From assembly GCA_015039465.1 (NCBI GenBank), contig MU130570.1:176333-240332 (forward strand): a DNA stretch of 64,000 nucleotides, read 5' to 3'. This document shows positions 47,338 through 57,952 of the stretch, in pieces (position 1 is the stretch's first letter; every line of letters starts with the position of its first letter). This stretch comes from Phlegmacium glaucopus. Its lineage: Eukaryota > Basidiomycota > Agaricomycetes > Agaricales > Cortinariaceae. Below the pieces are notes generated by a model that saw nothing but the letters and a program-made list of their open reading frames with translations, had not been told where the DNA came from and made no database searches. The position numbers were made by a program, and so were the translations under genes.

Positions 47338-48929
47338 ATGCTTCAACACTCTAAGCTAGTAAGCGACCTACATGCTATCTACCGGTGGTTGGAGAAGGCT
47401 AGAGATGCCGATCCCAGTAGCCCTCAAGTTCTATTCTGTTTTGGCAACATTGAGTATCTGCTCGAAGAGCATCAGAGCGCGCAGGACCATTTTCAGTTGG
47501 CTCAAGACATTGTTGGGGTTGGTCAAGATCCTAAATTTGACGCCTCGTTTGCAAAGTGGTTAAAGTGGTGGCAGGCTGTGAAGGAGGCAGACGGTGATTT
47601 TCCTTGTCGTTGGTGCATTTTTTTGAGATGCTGACCGTTTTGTATTCAAAGTTGTGGAGAATACTGCCCCCATCGTCTGGTCGAATTGCTGTCCCGTGGC
47701 ACGCAATCAGTCTTGAACATCCCAATCTCCTTGCCACAGAAATAGAAACATCTCGCGTGTCCATACTTGCCTCTACATGGTTGAAGCTACAGTAAGAACA
47801 TGGCCCTACCATCTTAGAACGCTTTTGGCGCTTCGCAAATATAGAGTCGCACCAAATTGAGCACGTTTTCATATTGGGTTCGTATAATAGATATCGAAAA
47901 TCGGTGCTTTCTTTTTGTTCTTACCTACATCAACTTTAGCGGGTGACTCTCTGCCACGCCTTGTTCGCGTAGGCTTCCATCGAGCTGCCATTGATCACTT
48001 GAGTCAAGAATCGCCTTCCATTCGAAACTCGGACGCTGTCATATCGATCTTGAAAGATACAGAGAAGGTTTGCCACGACTATGTCATACAATTTTCGTGC
48101 TCATCCATGCGTTGCTAGGCTTTGGCCGAGCTCACTGAGCTTGTTCGTGATCGAAACCTGCTCACTCCACCCAGCGTATTGCATCTTCATGCATCGATCA
48201 TGCAGCACAGCCGCTTTGATGAAGCCGAAGAAGATGCTCTGAGGCTGAAATATCTAGCTCGAGTTGGGAACTATCGTGTACTGTATTCAGGTACCAGTCT
48301 TCAACAGAACGAAGATGATTTGGTGGCCTTTGCACCCCCCGAGCGTATATCGGAGGAAATGACCAATTTCTTAAATTTTGCTCAGGTACGTTCGGTAGTC
48401 TAAGCCGGTCTCTTATCACTAACAATGCGCTTCTAGGACATGAACAAAAGTGTATTGGAAGGCGACACTGATCTAGTAAATGCCATCAAAAGTGCAGCAT
48501 GGATGCATTCAGCGTTCACAACGATACATCCTTTTGCGGTTTGCTTTCTTGTGCTGCTCTCTTGATATTAACCCAATTGCTCCTATAGGATGGCAATGGC
48601 CGAATGGTTCGTTTACTTGCCTCAATACCGCTTCTCCGCGCCAAACTACCACCTATGGTTATTCCGCTCGAACGACGGTCTTCGTACCTCGAAGCGTGTA
48701 CAGTGGTATGACCACATTTCCGCTCTTCTTGACGAATTACAAACTGGCTCTTCCCTAGGCTCAACGTGACGGAAACCTTGATCTATTGATAGCAGAGATT
48801 ATCCAAGGTCTTCAGAGTAGCCTGACGTATGTAGCAAATTTGCCACCTCTAACACCTGAAGACAACAAGTACAAGCTGCGGCCAGAGGGGGGCCATTCCA
48901 AGCACAATTTTGCGAAACCACCAAAGTAA
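47338..48929 (+). CDS. Fic-domain protein (AMP-transferase type)
   Basis: Best model: exons 47338-47593, 47818-47877, 47940-48067, 48119-48385, 48437-48538, 48589-48705 and 48759-48929. The sum is 1,101 nt (366 aa) and all phases agree. The N-terminus looks TPR-like (ADPSSPQVLFCFGNIEYLLE, HFQLAQDIVG). Next is ANIESHQIEHVF, which fits the inhibitory helix pattern [S/T]xxxE[G/N] except for H in the last position. The catalytic motif is HPFA-DGNGRMVR, split by an intron after the Ala. Substrate-flap-like PMVIPLERRSSYLEA and AQRDGNLDLLIAEII follow. Fic enzymes attach AMP or related groups to Ser/Thr/Tyr of targets, as FICD does to BiP. The 224-nt first intron is long for this genome, so one exon may be missed. 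Confidence 0.8.
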
Positions 48930-49312
48930 AATAGTTCAAAACCAGGGTTCAATTCGACAATTCGAGTCATACCTCATTGGGAGAAGACAGTACGTTTACT
49001 TGGACAACTTTCTGGCCTAATATCTAACATTGTTTCCATGTTAGGCATCAAATATATCACAACATTAGCAATATGTGAGGATAAACCTTTGTAACGTTTG
49101 AGACCAATACTACTGATCATGGTCATGAGGTGCCAAGTGCTCGTTGTATGCCTGTAGTTCGCAGCTGTGAGACCTACAAAGGGATTATCCCCAGTTTTGT
49201 GGACATGAGAGTAGTTAAATATGTGGAAACAGTCATTGACGTAATCCCGTTGCTACGACACTAATACAAACCAGCACCAGTGGCGATTGTATCGCCGCTC
49301 CTACAAAACAAT

Positions 49313-50531
49313 TCAGGAACGAAATAAAGACCTGAGACCAGCTGCCAACGGTGCCAGATCCACTCTCTGCCTTGCCACCTCCTCTCTCCACCTTGCCTCC
49401 TCTTGTTGCCTGGATTCTTCATATCGCCTCCTGACTTCTTCAAGGTCACATCTCGCTTGCTCGGCCACCTGTTTAGCCTCTTCTTCGCGTCGCCGGGCCT
49501 CATTTTCACATCTTTGCATCTCTTCCATGCGTTGCCTGGCTTCATTTTCGCGTATCCAAGCCTCATCTTCCCGTCTCTGGGCTTCCTCTTCCCGTCTCTG
49601 GGCGTCCTCTTCTCGTCTCTGGGCATCCTCCTGTTGTCTTCGTGCTTCCTCTTGCCGTCTCTGGGCATCCTCTTGTTGTCTCTGTGCTTCCTCTTCCCGT
49701 CTCTGTGCTTCCTCTTCCCGTCTCTGTGCTTCCTCTTCCCGTCTCTGGGCATCCTCTTGTTGTCTCTGTGCCTCCTCTTCCCGCCTCTGTGCTTCTTCTT
49801 CCCGTCTCTGTGCATCCTCTTCCCGTCTCTGTGCATCCTCTTGTTGTCTCTGTGCGTTCTCTTCCCGTCTCTGGGCATTCTCTTCTCGTCTTTGTGCATC
49901 CTCCTGTTGTCTCTGGGCATCCTCTTCCCGTCCCTGTGCCTCCTCTTCCCGTCTCTGTGCCTCCCCTTCCCGTCTCTGTGCTTCCTCCTCCCGTCTCTGG
50001 GCATCCTCTTCTCGTCTCTGTGCCTCCTCTTCCCATCTCTGTGCTTCCTCTTGTTGTCTTCGTGCTTCCTCTTCCCATCTCTGTGCCTCCTCTTCCCATC
50101 TTTGTGCCTCCTCTTGCTGTCTTCGTGCTTCCTCTTGCCGTCTCTGTGCTTCCTCTTCCCATCTCTGTGCTTCCTCTTGTTGCCTTCGGGCTTCCGCTTC
50201 CCGCCTCTGTGCTCCCTCTTGCTGTCTTCGTACTTCCTCTTCCTGTCTCCGGACTTCCTCTTCCTGTCTCTGTGCTTCCTCTTGCTGTCTTTGTACTTCC
50301 TCTTCCTGTCTCCGGACCCCCTCTTCCTGTCTCTGGGCTTCCTCTCGTTGTCTTCGTGATTCCTCTGCTTGTCTCCTCCATTCCTCTGCCGCTGTTTCTT
50401 CTGCCTCACGAACGCGCGTTTCGTGCTCTTCCCATTCACTATCATTGGGCTTGAATGAGGACATTAGTGCCGTGGCCCTTCAGGCTACCTGCAAAGGTTC
50501 AAGTACTCACCTGAGACAGTGATGACCCCAT
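49313..50531 (-). CDS. Myristoylation-signal coiled-coil repeat protein, copy 1
   Basis: Exon 1 50511-50531 encodes MGSSLSQ and exon 2 49313-50449 continues PNDSEWEEHETRVREAEE; total 385 aa in phase. The G2/S6 start fits the N-myristoylation consensus. Most of the protein is a heptad array of the form EEAQRRE, about 37 units of 21 bp, predicting a long charged helix. The tail (MEEMQRCENEARRREEEA, then VDLAPLAAGLRSLFRS) is less regular. Because the 21-bp unit has no stops in any frame, long ORFs appear on both strands; this frame is chosen for its start exon, splice sites and charged heptads. Function unknown; a membrane-tethered rod or scaffold is inferred. It converges on the Fic gene. Confidence 0.7.
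49555..50345. repeat. 21-bp minisatellite inside coiled-coil gene, copy 1
   Basis: Tandem units close to CTCTTCCCGTCTCTGTGCTTC on the plus strand, with drift such as TCTTGTTGTCTCTGTGCC. About 37 units. Each unit encodes one seven-residue heptad on the minus strand. Confidence 0.9.
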
Positions 50532-51040
50532 AGTACTGAGGGGAAGTCGTAGATTTTTTTTGGAATCACCAAGTGCCAACACAGGCTTTGCTTATGGCGG
50601 ATAGACAGAGAAATGTTTTTGGAAGCAATGTGATTTTATAGCAAGAGCTGTCAGGCTAAGGCGTGGATTTCAACGTGGTTGTACATGCCTATGTTGGCAG
50701 CTCAGAAAGTTATCAATGAACTTCTTTTTAGCGCAGAGATGTGAGTCATCAAGTATTCGCAGCGTTGAGATCTGGCACCCAGCAGCACTGCTCGCCAATC
50801 AGCATACAGCATACAGACTACATACATAGTTGGCAAATGAAATTCAAAAATTACAGGTTCAACTTCTATAACTAAAATTATAGACCAAAACTGGAGTTAA
50901 TAGTCATCCAAATTCCAATCCTGCCAAACAACGACTTGCATCAATTAATCATTAGGGGTTCACTCACCAAAAAAATGACTCCTTTCCTGGGCTAGCTCAT
51001 GTTCCTTCCCAGTTGTTCGTGGGCAATTTGTGGGTTTACA

Positions 51041-51249
51041 AAAAAAAACATCCTACTATAGACGATTACACAACGATTACTTTAAACTTACGCCTGCAAA
51101 AGTTAAGGTTTATATGACAAATACAATCATTGATCCAATCATTTATTTCAATCACAGTGCAATGCCTGCGAAATTCTGCTTTGTAGCCCTCGAGTTATCT
51201 GTACCCCCGGTAGTCTAAGCTGGTCTCTTATCACTGACAATGCTCTTCT
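51041..51249. other. Unique spacer between the tandem copies
   Basis: Short A/T-rich stretch joining the two duplication units; no gene seen. Confidence 0.4.
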
Positions 51250-51745
51250 GGGACATGAAAAAAAGTCTATTGAAAGGTGAAACTGGTTTGGTAAAGGCCA
51301 TCAAAAGCGCAGCAAGGATGCATTCAGCGTTCACAAGTTCAATGATACATCCTTTTGCGGTTCGCTATCTTGTGCTGCTCTCTTGACATTAACCCAACTG
51401 CTCCTATAGTATGGCAACGTTCTAATGGTTCGTTTACTTGCCCCAATACCGCTCCTCCGTGCTAAACTACCTCCTATGGCTATTCCGTTCGAATGACGGT
51501 CTTCGTACCTCAGAGCGTGTACACCACATTTCCGCTCTTAACGGATTATAATAAACTGGCTCTTCCCTAGGCTCAACGTGACAGAAACCTTGATCTATTG
51601 ATAGCAGAGATTATCCAAGGTCTTCAAAGTGGCGTGACGTATATAGCAAATTTGCCACCCCTCACACCTGAAGACAACAAGTACGAGCTACGGCCAGAGG
51701 GAGACCAACCCAAGATCAATTTTGCTCTAAGTTCCTTATCCCACC
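51250..51745 (+). pseudogene. Broken Fic 3' fragment
   Basis: Copy of 48432-48910. The HPFA codons remain, but the next exon has changed from D-G-N-G-R-M to Y-G-N-V-L-M, removing the catalytic core. Stops and frameshifts follow. It has no N-terminal part. It is a relic of the tandem duplication. Confidence 0.8.
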
Positions 51746-51987
51746 AGCCATGCTTGTACATGTCTTGCAACTCCAACAGTTGTTAACGTTTTAACTCTCA
51801 ATGTCACAATCCCGTCGCGACGTTAATACAAACTACCACCGGTGGCGATTGTCTCTATGCTGTTACTCACAAGGAAAAATGATTCAGGAACCAAATATAG
51901 ACCTGAACCCAGCTACCAATTAACGCGGTTCTATACACTGGTACACTCCCCGTCTTGCCGCCTCCTCTCTCCACCTTACTTCATCTC

Positions 51988-52767
51988 TCATCTTGCCTCC
52001 TCCTCTGCTCGTTGCCTGAATTCTTCATATCGCCTCCTGGTTTCTTCAAATTCACGTCTTGCTTGCTCGGCAGCCCGATTAGCCTCTGCTTCACGTTGCC
52101 GGGCCTCATTTTCACATCTTTGCATCTCTTCCATGCGTTGCCTGGCTTCATTTTCGCGTATCCAAGCTTCCTCTTCCCGTCTCTGAGCTTCCTCTTCCCG
52201 TCTCTGAGCTTCCTCTTCCCGTCTCTGGGCATCTTCTTCTCGTCTCCGGGCACCCTCTTCTCGTCTCTGGGCATCTTCTCGTCTCCGGGCATCCTCTTCT
52301 CGTCTCTGGGCATCCCCTTGTTGTCTTCGTACTTCCTCTTCCCGTCTCTGAACTTCCTCTTCCCGTCTCTGAACTTCCTCTTCCCGTCTCTGGGCATCCC
52401 CTTCCCGTCTCTTGGCATCCTCTTCCTGTCCCTGGGTACCCTCTTGTGGACTTCGTGCTTCCCTTTCCTGTCTCTGGGCATCCTCTTCTCGTCTCTGGGC
52501 ATTCTCCTCTCGTCTTTTGGGATCCTCTTCCCGTCTCTGTGCATCCTCTCCTCGTCTCTGTGCATCCTCCTGTTGTCTTCGTGCTTCCTTTTCCCGTCTC
52601 TGTGCTTCCTCTTCCCATCTCTGTGCTTCCTCTTGCTGCCTTCGTGCTTCTTCTGCTTGTTTCCTTGATTCTTCTTGATGTCTCCTGGTTTCCTCTGCCT
52701 CACGAATGCGCCTTTTGTGCTCTTCCCGCTCATTGTCATGGTGCTTGAATGAGGATGTGAGCGCCAT
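51988..52767 (-). CDS. Coiled-coil repeat protein, copy 2 (original start exon broken)
   Basis: 259-aa frame from MALTSSFKHHDNEREE to the stop at 51988, with heptads such as EEEVQRREEEV and a tail RRRYEEFRQRAEEEAR related to copy 1. The exon that corresponds to MGSSLSQ reads MGSSHS followed by TAG (CAG changed to TAG) immediately before the same GTGAGT donor at about 52800. The myristoylation start is therefore lost. Either translation now begins at MALTSS, which lies in what was intron in copy 1, or the copy is dead. Confidence 0.55.
   Translation of the reverse strand: MALTSSFKHHDNEREEHKRRIREAEETRRHQEESRKQAEEARRQQEEAQRWEEEAQRREKEARRQQEDAQRRGEDAQRREEDPKRREENAQRREEDAQRQEREARSPQEGTQGQEEDAKRREGDAQRREEEVQRREEEVQRREEEVRRQQGDAQRREEDARRREDAQRREEGARRREEDAQRREEEAQRREEEAQRREEEAWIRENEARQRMEEMQRCENEARQREAEANRAAEQARREFEETRRRYEEFRQRAEEEAR
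52150..52660. repeat. 21-bp minisatellite inside coiled-coil gene, copy 2
   Basis: About 24 units of the same 21-bp type, for example CTTCCTCTTCCCGTCTCTGAG. It is interrupted by a few larger variants (GTACCCTCTTGTGGACTTCG). Confidence 0.85.
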
Positions 52768-53555
52768 GGCCCTCTACCTGCAAAGGTTCAAGGACTCACC
52801 TAAGAGTGTGACGACCCCATACTGAAAGGAAGTTGTAGATTTTTTTGGAATCACCAAGTGCCAACACAGGCTTTGCTTATAGTGGGTAGACAAAGAAATG
52901 GTTTTGGAAGCGGTGTGATTTTATACCAAGAGCCGTCATGCTAGGGCATGGATTTCAACGTGGTGTTATAATTATTATTATTATCGATGAACTTCTTTCT
53001 AGCGCCCATGATGACGGAGAAGTTTGCGGAGATGTGAGTCTTCAAGCATTCACCGCGTTGAGATCTGGCAACCAGCAGCACCGCTCGGCATTGGCATAAA
53101 AGAGTGTATACATAGTTGGCAAATGAAATTTACAGGGTTCACCTTCTGTAACTAAAATTATAGACCAAAACTGGAGTCAATATTCAATTTCTACTTCTGT
53201 CAATTGTTCTACCGACGACTTGCATCAATCAATCGTTAAGGGTTCACTCACTAAAAGAAATAACTGTCCGTCTTTCCTGGGCTAGCTCAGGTTCTTTCCC
53301 AGCCATTGTTCGTGGGCAATTCGTGGGTTTACAATCTGCATATCCCTTATAACGCCAACACCAGTCTAGACTCTAGAGAAGCACGATAAAAGTACTTACT
53401 TAAGGTCCCCATATTTTGATCACCCTGCCGTAGGCCCGTAATTGTGTAGTTGTGAGAGGATGAGCGTGGTGTGTATAATTTCTGGACTTTACCTCGTCTG
53501 TATCACCTGTGGCAACGACATAAGAATTCTATCTGCATCTTCCGACTCGCTTCCT

Positions 53556-56500
53556 TCAGTGAGTGGAGCTGGGGCCTATTCTACACATTGCAGTAATTAA
53601 ACAGGAATGCGCTGGGGAATCAACGACATGCGATTCGAGTTGATTGACATGTCTGAATGAGTCTTTCAAATATGATGCGAGTGCTTGTGGGACTGCAGAT
53701 TGAAACGGGATACAGATGCCGATGGCCTTGTGAGAGGTCAACTTGGCTAAGACTCGGAGCCTCAAGCCGCGATCAGATTTAGCGTAAAGAGAAAGTAATA
53801 GTAGTATATTGTCATCTACGAATATCGAAGCGTCTCTTTTCTGCGCGGAAGCGATCATACAAGTCGTTCGGTCGCTCAGATCCAAGTCCCTAGAGATAAA
53901 TTGAATATTAAGTTGGGGTTCATCAGTCATAGTAAAATACTGACCTCTAGCCACTTGATAATAATCTCTAGTACAGTTGATTCGTCCCTAAAGTGTGCAA
54001 GGGACGGTGTACCAATTGATCTGAGTAGATAAAAGATCCTTTCAGTTGGAAGAGCATGGGAAATGTGTTCATTTAAGTTCCAGTCCACAATGGGTTTGTA
54101 ATTGCCAAGACTAAAAAAGACAGTATAGCAGAATACAAATACAATTAATACATAGACAAATTAGAGAGAAAAGAACTCACCAAAATCTGTTCTGGCCCCC
54201 AATTGTCTCTAGAGAGTATTCTGTAATTTGGGTATGGTAAACATCTGGGCTCATGTGCAAGGGCCCAGATCTCTCTGGAGTTGTCATAAAGTCAGTTAAA
54301 GAAGAGAAAAATCGATTTGGCGACACCAGGGCTAGGAGGTCCCAAGAAGGTTGAACAGTACCGGAATTCGCTGCCCTGCATGGTCGGGTCTCGGGAATCG
54401 TGTAACCTTCGCGAAAGGGTGCACATATAGTGATAGTCGTCATGCTTCCATGTGTTTCTATGCACAGGATTTCCCGATAGATCCTGTCTGTTATTTGACC
54501 CAGTCGTTCGATTACATTGATGCTGGAAGTAGAGACAGTCGCGTGCTAGCAAGTTGCATTGGGAAAGTGAAACCACAATATATAGAGACACCCACCTTCA
54601 GACAACGGTTCAATGAATCTGCCCATCTCAAAACAGACCGGATAGTATATACCGCCAGGGAAGACACGAAACGTGGCCTATGTGGATCATAATATGTGGT
54701 GCTGTCTAAATTATTGAACAATTGTACAGCAGGGTGGTCACCAGGTATATTTTTGCCAGAGAGAAGATCCTCAGTGGCAGCCCACAAGTGTTGATCGAAG
54801 TTAAACTGAACATATTCAAGGAGTTCATAACTGGAACTTCAAAGATCAGAAGATGTGAAGTCAAATTGTATGGAAACGTACGACTGAAGACCACGGGCAT
54901 TGGATCCATCAAATAAAGACAAAAACTGACAGCAAGTAAGAACATGATGGAGACGGTAATGGGGATGATATCGCATGAGGTGAGTAGACAGACAGCCCTG
55001 CAACTCATAGAAGGGTAGTCCTACCCGAGCGAAAGGTTCAAAGAGGCGGTGCAATAGATCCATCTTAACACTGTATAAGTCGGCCATCCCTTGCATGGAC
55101 AGACCCTTCTGCACCATGACACCAGGTAGGAACCTGAGCAGATCACCAATATCCCTGGATTCGGTAAAGGATCGATCAAGGATCTTTTGATACTCGTGAT
55201 ATGCTCTTAAGAATTCATCATCAGTGGCTCCAAGGTCTGATTTAGTTTCCTTCACGTCCTTCTGGTTTTTTATCAGCAACGTCGACGATACTTGCAAACT
55301 GAGAATAATATGTAAACATACTTTTAAAATCCGCATTAGGCAGAACATTGCAGGGAAAAATACGTCAACCGCTCCACTATTTGAGATTTTCCAGAACTCT
55401 TGTGTTAATTCATTAATGTTCGTCATAATTGCGTCCCTGACTTGCTTTGGAGACGCGATGAAACGCCGTGGGAGATGGGATGTAACATAATCCCAAGTTG
55501 CGCTGTGCGGAAGCCGGGTGGTGGAGTGAATCCTGTCATAGTTGTGAATCTAAAGATCGGAGAATAAGAGTGATGAACGAAACGCTTACTTCCAAGACCT
55601 TCCAATCCATTTAGTAATCAAGGCAAAGCTCCGTGTAGTAGCCCGGTTCTTATGTTCCTGTTTATTGACATGGAATCGGCCCGAGCGACTTGAATCCACC
55701 AAAAAATCCCGAAACGAAGCATGTATCAAGTAAACACAACCGACACCCGAGTAGTTGTACCATTCAGTCGAATACTCCTCGTTCTCATCTCCTACAAATG
55801 CAATCAAGGACGACAGACCCCGTAGCACATGCTTCACTTCACCTTCCTCCATCTCGAGAATATCTTCAATCACCTCTGGTGTCAAAGTCCTAGCATCAAA
55901 TGCCAAAATGATTCCAAGAACTTGGACAATGGTTGCTGTGCTTGGATAAACAGACAAAATTTGGGTGTACAACTGGTCAAGGTCTGAGAACGCCGTGCGG
56001 TCAGGCATCAAGACAAGCTCAAGCTGTTTCGTTGGATTATAAAAATCGGCACCAACAAATTTAAGGACAGTTGCTGCGTAGATGAACTGGCCGGACGACC
56101 GTTGGACAAGGAGATCGATGATGCCTTTAGCGGGCCATGATTGTTTCACATGGGTCAAAATATCGGCATGCTTGGCACGGATCTCAGCAAAGCCATCTTG
56201 CAGAAGCACCTGAATATCTCTTCCGGGCTCAAACGTTTCGTCAAGGACGACTCGCTCGGTGATTGTGCACAGAGTTTCTTGATCGAAGCAGGTGCGGATA
56301 TGAGATTCAGGGCGACTCCCAATCAGAAATCTGAGCGGTAAGTTGTGAGTCGTGATCGTTTCACACAGGAGACGCAGAATGTGCTGTTGGGTCGGCTTGT
56401 CCTGGCATTCATCCAATCCGTCTATAATCACAAGATAGGATCGTTGTGGAAGAGGTGATAAAGATTGGAGCGCATCGACAATGAGAGTTTGTAGTTGTAC

Positions 56501-57059
56501 GGCAATTGACTTTGTATGGAGTGTTGGATTTGCTTCCATGATACGGTTGATGTGATGACGTAGCCCAGGTATCTTCAGTGCGAGTTGATATGCGATTGTT
56601 GAGAACAGAAAATGGCCTCCATCGCGGCCATCCTTTCCTCTGGAAAAGAAAAAGCTACCTCCAAAATTCTCATAGCGTCCGGATGAACTACACAGAAACT
56701 CTGCGATTGCTTGGAGGATTGCTGTTTTGCCGGCCCCAGCAGGCCCATAAAGCCAAAAGAAGGGAAGCGCCAAACTTTCATTATGGATCCAGTCCAAGAT
56801 AATCTGTCGAACGGCCATGCGGGTATCTGGGTGACAATTTGGTGGTGGGTAGCGTTCAGCAGAGTCATGAATCGCTCCATGAGAAACTGCTTGGCTCAAT
56901 GCTTGAAGTCCTTCATTTGGTCATTGATATGAATGGAACGAGAAGGATCGAGAATCGCGACGTACCAAATTCACGGTCGTTAATATGAATGTCGCCATTC
57001 GCTGAAGTGAATGTACCCCCTTGGATGACAAAATTTTTCGCCTTGTTAAATTGAGCCAT
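53556..57059 (-). CDS. NACHT-type NLR protein, second type
   Basis: Exons by phase: 56966-57059, 55590-56910, about 54882-55532 and 54596-54830, then less certain ones down to 53556. Exon 1 gives NFVIQGGTFTSANGDIHIN, the GGTF N-terminus. Next come SHGAIHDSAERYPPPNCHP (family signature before the ATPase), Walker A YGPAGAGKTAIL, Walker B YLVIIDGLDECQD and IHASFRDFLVDSSRSGRFHV closing the NACHT module. The C-terminal half is helical with no recognised repeats. Near 54230-54290 a related string, LTDFMTTPERSGPLHM, appears, as if a second module end were fused or a second gene began there. Last exons: IVDWNLNEHISHALPTERIF and DLDLSDRTTCMIASAQKR. Expected role: sensor ATPase in self/non-self recognition. 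Confidence 0.8.
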
Positions 57060-57161
57060 CTAAGTGAGGTGGTAGGACTCGGATGAGAACTCAGTACTCA
57101 GTATTTAGTACCCATGTTCTATAAGTATTAATTATATCGCGGCTACAGCCATAAACCTGTG

Positions 57162-57890
57162 TCACAGCCACACTGGCAGGTGAGGTTCAGAGATTGTGTA
57201 GAGCCCTGTAGGCTGCAACTTGAAAAGAGATAGTTTGGGAATCTGACGAGCGTTCCCTGACAAACAAAACAACTTGAACCTTGAGACCACCTTCGTAGTA
57301 TCTTTAAGGAAGCATGTTGGGTAAAATGCGTGCACAGCCGTGTACTCCAACCGGCAATCACCGCAGGAATAGATGCTGACCCTTTTGCTGGGCTCAGGTT
57401 GAGTCCTCAATATGAGTACTCGGAACTCTGTACTGCCAAGGTAGTCTAGAACGATTGCAAAGTCTGGATGAACAGATTTGTAAAAGTCTAAATACATATG
57501 CAGATCGAAAATGAGGTCTTTGCGCAAATGACTCTCGAGCTCTCCCAAACCAGCATAAACCAGACCAAACTTGTGGCCAAAGGGTGTTGATAGAAACGAC
57601 GCGGGGAACTTCGAACTTCGCTCCAATTTCAGATGATGGTATGCGATGAAAACACTGGAGCCCCATGGGCGTGTTAAAGACTAGTGCATTCCTGCCGGTC
57701 GTCCGCTCAAGAAAGGCCACGAAGCACTGAGCGAGGTATGCGATCGTTCACATTTTAGTACTATTTTGGCAAGTACCTCTCTCAACTCATGTTCTTGGTT
57801 GAAAATGCAACGTGTTATCCGATTTTCCTCAAGGCTTGTCTCCAGTTGTCCACGCCCCGCATTGCCACTTTGCCATGCATAGGCCTGCAT
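57162..57890 (-). CDS. Unknown 205-aa protein
   Basis: Three exons in phase: 57777-57890, 57656-57705 and 57162-57615. The last intron is only 40 nt. The protein has no signal peptide or membrane segment. Conserved-looking strings are KFGLVYAGLGELESHLRKDL, LHMYLDFYKSVHPDFAIVLD and YSCGDCRLEYTAVHAFYP. I do not recognise the family; the look is that of mushroom-specific conserved hypothetical proteins. Its start codon lies 62 bp from that of the WW-like gene on the other strand. Confidence 0.6.
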
Positions 57891-57952
57891 GTGCTCTCCT
57901 CGCAGTCTTCATAATGTACTAATACTTTCATTCATCGACAATTTAGTTCACT

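Larger units (their letters stand above)
48430..51040. repeat. Tandem duplication, copy 1 (Fic 3' end plus coiled-coil gene)
   Basis: Matches 51250-53335 in the same order: Fic 3' exons, spacer, coiled-coil gene, then about 500 bp of its promoter flank (for example GGAATCACCAAGTGCCAACA in both). Confidence 0.85.
51250..53335. repeat. Tandem duplication, copy 2
   Basis: Second copy of 48430-51040, shorter because the minisatellite has fewer units here and the Fic-to-coiled-coil spacer is reduced. Confidence 0.85.

Noticed and set aside
49287..50522. Long ORFs on the plus strand and in other minus frames (up to 411 aa) across the repeat array
   Set aside because: The 21-bp unit lacks stops in every frame, so all frames stay open. 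Only one frame has a start exon, splice sites and charged heptads.
49555..52660. Regular direct repeats suggesting a CRISPR array
   Set aside because: Units are contiguous 21-bp coding heptads with no unique spacers, in a eukaryotic genome.
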